Source of the DNA: Polynucleobacter meluiroseus
Lineage (GTDB): Bacteria > Pseudomonadota > Gammaproteobacteria > Burkholderiales > Burkholderiaceae
Reading direction: 5' to 3'
Length of the DNA: 33,753 bases
Assembly (NCBI GenBank): GCA_945947155.1
Contig: CAMEXM010000019.1
Location: 1 to 33,753 of the forward strand
Shown here: piece after piece, positions 30,842 through 33,753 of the stretch
Layout: the number at the start of each line of letters is the position of its first letter
How positions within the stretch are numbered: position 1 is the first letter of the stretch
The notes under the pieces: generated by a model
Seen by the model: the letters and a program-made list of their open reading frames with translations, nothing else
Told to the model about the DNA's origin: nothing
Databases searched by the model: none
Position numbers and translations under genes: made by a program

Positions 30842-32146
30842 ATGGATTCATCGCGAAACTACGCGTGTCATCGCATCTATATCTGCTTACTCCTTGCCGC
30901 ACTCGGATTTGTACCATTGGGTGCGCTGTCAAAAGAGGGTAATAAGGGATCAACTGCACCCACACCTTTAAAAGCACTCTTTGACGAGGCATGGCAACGC
31001 CAACCCGAAGCGCGCGCATACAGTTCGCGGCTCGAGTCGCTTCAGGCACGTGAACGCGTCTCGCAAAGCCTCTTACCTAGGCCGTTAACCTTGGAAGTGG
31101 CTGGCAAAGCCGAGCGCTCGGGCACAAATTCAAACTTTGGGGCTGGAGGCACGGGAGAATACATCGTCGGATTTGCGATTCCCTTGTGGCTTATTGGTGA
31201 GCGTTCAAGCGCGATGGCACTGTCTGATGCCGAGTTGCAACGACTGATCAAACAGCAAGCAAGCACTCAGCTGCGTTTAGCGGCGCGCATCAGAACCCTA
31301 TTTTGGGAGTTTGAGCTTGCCAAAATTAATGGTGAGTTAGCAGAGAATCGCCTTCAAAACGCAAAGGCGCTAAGCCAGGATGTGCAGAGGCGCTTTAAAG
31401 CGGGCGATTTGTCAAAAGCGGATTTTATGCAGGCAGAAAGTGCAGTGGCAAATTCAGAAGCTGCATTAGCAGAAAGCCAAGCGAACTTGATTCTAGCCAA
31501 GCAAAATTTACGATCCGTCATTGGACGCGATATCACGCCTGATTTACTTAAACCGGCACAGCACTATGCAGAAACATTGCCCTTGCTACCTAAAAACTTT
31601 GTCGATTTAGATCAATCCCATCCAGTCATACAAGATCTAATTGCGCAAGTTGAGGTGGCCTCAAAAGCAACGGCATTGGCTCAGTCACAAACTCGCCAAA
31701 ACCCCGAATTACAGCTTTATACCTCTAGCGGTCGGCCTGAAGTGGGTGTGCCAACTCAACAATCTATTTTACTGGGCCTCAAAATCCCATTTGGGTCCGG
31801 CGACCGGGTTCAAGCCCAACGCTTTGCTAGCCGGGCCAATCAAATTGAATCTGAAGAGCGCCTTGTATTTGAACGTGATCGTGTATTGGCTGAATTAGAT
31901 GCTTCAAAAGCGCAAGTGGAGAGCGCTCAGATTCGGCTTACAGCAGCTAAACGACGCGCACAACTCAGTACTGAAACGCGCGCTTTTTTTGATAAGTCCT
32001 TTAAGTTTGGTGAAAGCGACTTGCCTACCCGATTGCGAATCGAGCTTGAGGCTATGGATGCTATCAAGCAAGCAGCTCAAGCAGAAATTACCTACCTTGC
32101 CTCAGTTTCTGCATTACGCCAGGCACTTGGCTTACTTCCCGAATAG
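30842..32146 (+). CDS. TolC-family outer-membrane efflux protein (CzcC-like)
   Basis: A 434-residue protein with a signal peptide (to about residue 30, LGALS). The long alpha-helical repeats of TolC/OprM channels are evident: LFDEAWQRQPEARAYSSRL, RRFKAGDLSKADFMQAESAV, and near the C-terminus FKFGESDLPTRLRIELEAMD. This last motif is close to the CzcC version of the repeat. It forms the outer-membrane exit of an RND metal pump. It starts with GAAGG about nine bases upstream and lies 9 bases before the next gene. Confidence 0.88.
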   Translation: MDSSRNYACHRIYICLLLAALGFVPLGALSKEGNKGSTAPTPLKALFDEAWQRQPEARAYSSRLESLQARERVSQSLLPRPLTLEVAGKAERSGTNSNFGAGGTGEYIVGFAIPLWLIGERSSAMALSDAELQRLIKQQASTQLRLAARIRTLFWEFELAKINGELAENRLQNAKALSQDVQRRFKAGDLSKADFMQAESAVANSEAALAESQANLILAKQNLRSVIGRDITPDLLKPAQHYAETLPLLPKNFVDLDQSHPVIQDLIAQVEVASKATALAQSQTRQNPELQLYTSSGRPEVGVPTQQSILLGLKIPFGSGDRVQAQRFASRANQIESEERLVFERDRVLAELDASKAQVESAQIRLTAAKRRAQLSTETRAFFDKSFKFGESDLPTRLRIELEAMDAIKQAAQAEITYLASVSALRQALGLLPE

Positions 32147-32155
32147 GAATTGAAA

Positions 32156-32749
32156 ATGAATCATAAATACCTAAGCATATTGATAAAGCAAAGCCTTCTT
32201 GCCTCCATTTTTCTGGTGGCCGGAATTTTTGCAGTCGCCAGCGCCCATGAAGGGCATAACCACGATAAGGAAATTAAGCCACAAAGTAATGTGGTCGCGG
32301 CTCCGACCCTGACTGCGGTCTCCGAAAACTATGAGCTTGTAGCGATTGTTAAAGGGAGGCAAATGACCGTCTATTTAGATCAGTTTGAATCTAATGCCCC
32401 CGTAATAGACGCGGATCTTGATTTTGATTTTTCAGGAACGGTTGTGAAGGCAACGCGTAATGCAGATGGCACTTATTCCGTAGCGCTTCCCAAAAATGTG
32501 GATCTTAAAAGTACCATGCCTGTCACCATAACGATCCTTGCAGTCGCTGGGCCTGATTTATTAAGCGGTGATTTAGTCATTCCTAAATTAGAAATACATT
32601 CAAGTTGGTCCACTGTTTGGGTGGTGGCGATAGTCGCAGCCTGCCTCATCGCACTTCTTCTGATTTGGCTCGCCTATAAACGAAACCCATCTATTTTGAT
32701 TCAAATAAAACAAAAACTGCCTGCTTCTTTGCGGAGGTTCATTAAATGA
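32156..32749 (+). CDS. Metal-efflux accessory membrane protein, 197 residues
   Basis: From the ATG at 32156, which has AGGA 8 bases upstream. A TTG at 32150 would give two extra residues. A signal peptide ends near ASAHEG. The first mature residues are AHEGHNHDKE, a probable metal-binding strip. A beta-rich domain follows (YELVAIVKGRQMTVYLD), then a membrane helix at about 151-175 (VWVVAIVAACLIALLLIWLAY) and a basic tail. Proteins of this shape lie between the TolC-like and adaptor genes in some betaproteobacterial Czc-type clusters; the function is unproven. Its stop overlaps the adaptor start (ATGA). Confidence 0.72.
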   Translation: MNHKYLSILIKQSLLASIFLVAGIFAVASAHEGHNHDKEIKPQSNVVAAPTLTAVSENYELVAIVKGRQMTVYLDQFESNAPVIDADLDFDFSGTVVKATRNADGTYSVALPKNVDLKSTMPVTITILAVAGPDLLSGDLVIPKLEIHSSWSTVWVVAIVAACLIALLLIWLAYKRNPSILIQIKQKLPASLRRFIK

Positions 32750-33753
32750 AACGACATTCTCACTTTCTATTCATTGCTGCCCTGACTGGTTTTTGTTTGC
32801 ACGCTTTGGCTGGGCCTGGAGAACCCGGTCATAGTCATGGGGAAGGAGAAACACCATCTCTAGGTGTCAATGCGCCCAAGCGCTTCGCGGATGGCAGCGT
32901 CTATCTACCCAAAATAGCCCAGCGGCAATTGGGTATTCGGACTGCGCTGGTGCAAGTCGGTGAATTTCCCCGCACCATCGAACTCAGCGGCAAGGTCATT
33001 CACAATCCAAACTATGGCGGCAAGGTTCAGGCGATGGTTGCGGGTCGCATTACGCCGCCGCCAAAGGGTTTTCCTGTACCGGGCCAATTGGTCAAGCAGG
33101 GCGACTTGTTAGCCTACGTTACCCCAGAAATCGGCCCTGCCAATACCCGATCGTTGGCAGAAAGTCGTTTAAAGCGACTGCAAGCCCTCTCCGATACCGT
33201 TCCCAGAAAAGTGCTAGAAGAAGCACAAGCTGCAGTTGCCAATGAAGAACTTCGCGCTCCTGTATCCGGTATGGTTGCCACAACCGGCGTTGTTAGTGGA
33301 CAAGTCGTCGAAGCACGGCAACTGATCTTTGAAATAGTGAACCCCAACAAATTCATGGTGGAGGCGGTTACTTATGACCCTGCTGTAGTGGATAACATTG
33401 GCTCCGCCAATTTAAGTGTTGGCGATCAGATTATTCCCCTCAAACTGCAGGGGGCGGCAAAACGCCTGCGTGAACAGGCCCTTCCGATTACGTTTTTAGC
33501 CGATGACGAGCAGCTTTCCCAATTAGCCATAGGGCAGGTTGTGCGGGTTTATGTGCAAACGAATCAGCTAGTAAAGGGTATGCGGATTCCAACGAGTGCG
33601 GTAGTGCGCGATGGCTCAAACCAATCGGTTGTTTGGGTCAAAGATGAGCCTCAGCTTTACCGCTCCGTAATCGTTACACCAGCACCCTTGGATGGGAGCC
33701 ATTCCTTGGTCCAGGGTCTTCAAGAAAATGATCGGGTGGTATCAAAGTCCGCA
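32746..33753 (+). CDS. RND efflux periplasmic adaptor (CzcB-like), cut by the window end
   Basis: The frame is open for 336 codons to the window end. A signal peptide (1-22, HALAGPG) is followed by a His-rich GHSHGEGE. The lipoyl/barrel halves are VQAMVAGRITPPPKGFPVPG with QGDLLAYVTP, and then EELRAPVSGMVATTGVVSG. KGMRIPTSAVVRDG is the usual barrel-to-membrane-proximal segment. It bridges the RND pump and the TolC-like channel. The alpha-hairpin between the lipoyl halves is short, only about 40 residues. Start by ATGA overlap with the previous gene; the C-terminus and the expected CzcA-like pump gene lie outside. Confidence 0.85.
   Translation, partial: MKRHSHFLFIAALTGFCLHALAGPGEPGHSHGEGETPSLGVNAPKRFADGSVYLPKIAQRQLGIRTALVQVGEFPRTIELSGKVIHNPNYGGKVQAMVAGRITPPPKGFPVPGQLVKQGDLLAYVTPEIGPANTRSLAESRLKRLQALSDTVPRKVLEEAQAAVANEELRAPVSGMVATTGVVSGQVVEARQLIFEIVNPNKFMVEAVTYDPAVVDNIGSANLSVGDQIIPLKLQGAAKRLREQALPITFLADDEQLSQLAIGQVVRVYVQTNQLVKGMRIPTSAVVRDGSNQSVVWVKDEPQLYRSVIVTPAPLDGSHSLVQGLQENDRVVSKSA

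Noticed and set aside
1..33753. CRISPR array, prophage, integrase, rRNA or intact tRNA
   Set aside because: No regular direct repeats with spacers, phage structural genes, integrase motifs, rRNA-like stretches or complete tRNA cloverleaf were seen on either strand.

Overview
The window looks like the chromosome of a freshwater betaproteobacterium of the Burkholderiaceae, most likely Polynucleobacter or a close relative. The reasons are moderate GC judged by eye, dense gene packing, and gene types typical of that group: a TAXI-type binding protein, a System I cytochrome c maturation operon, DUF2177, a CzcI-like protein and a MpaB-type oxygenase. This is a judgement from protein resemblance only; no database search was possible.

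Left part (1-9.9 kb). The window opens inside the end of an IS3-family element. It then holds a nitroreductase, an exported protein of unknown function, a pirin, a BLUF blue-light sensor, a decayed PatB/MalY-type C-S lyase fragment, three very small genes, an NAD-dependent epimerase, a DUF2452 protein and a DASH-type cryptochrome/photolyase. On the opposite strand follow a histone-deacetylase-superfamily amidohydrolase and a renalase-like FAD oxidoreductase, then a Cys-rich mini-protein. The mix of BLUF, photolyase and FAD enzyme suggests a light/flavin neighbourhood.

Middle part (9.2-20.6 kb). A minus-strand run encodes an alpha/beta hydrolase with a Tat signal, a LON-domain protein, a MpaB/DUF2236 oxygenase and a glutathione peroxidase. 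A small cytochrome c follows. A divergent pair then encodes the ATPase and fused permease of a ferric-iron ABC importer, with no binding protein nearby. Next come an SDR dehydrogenase and a plus-strand run of TAXI binding protein, PF10014-type 2-oxoglutarate/Fe(II) dioxygenase and MFS transporter, which converges on a DUF2177 membrane protein.

Right part (20.7-33.8 kb). A complete minus-strand ccmABCDEFGHI operon is tightly overlapped and has an M23/LytM peptidase gene fused translationally to its front. It encodes heme export and delivery (CcmABCDE), thiol handling (CcmG, CcmH) and heme ligation (CcmF, CcmH, CcmI). An enolase-superfamily enzyme follows, then a 323-base gap with decayed-looking sequence including a tRNA-like 3' half. 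The window ends in a Czc-type heavy-metal efflux cluster: CzcI-like, CzcC-like, a His-rich membrane protein and a CzcB-like adaptor cut by the window edge. The RND pump gene is expected just beyond.

No CRISPR array, rRNA, intact tRNA, prophage or integrase was seen. The most unusual items are the PatB/MalY relic with three separate inactivating lesions, the unlisted small genes beside it, two convergent gene pairs whose stop codons share one CTAG, and the tRNA-like remnant in the 30.1 kb gap.
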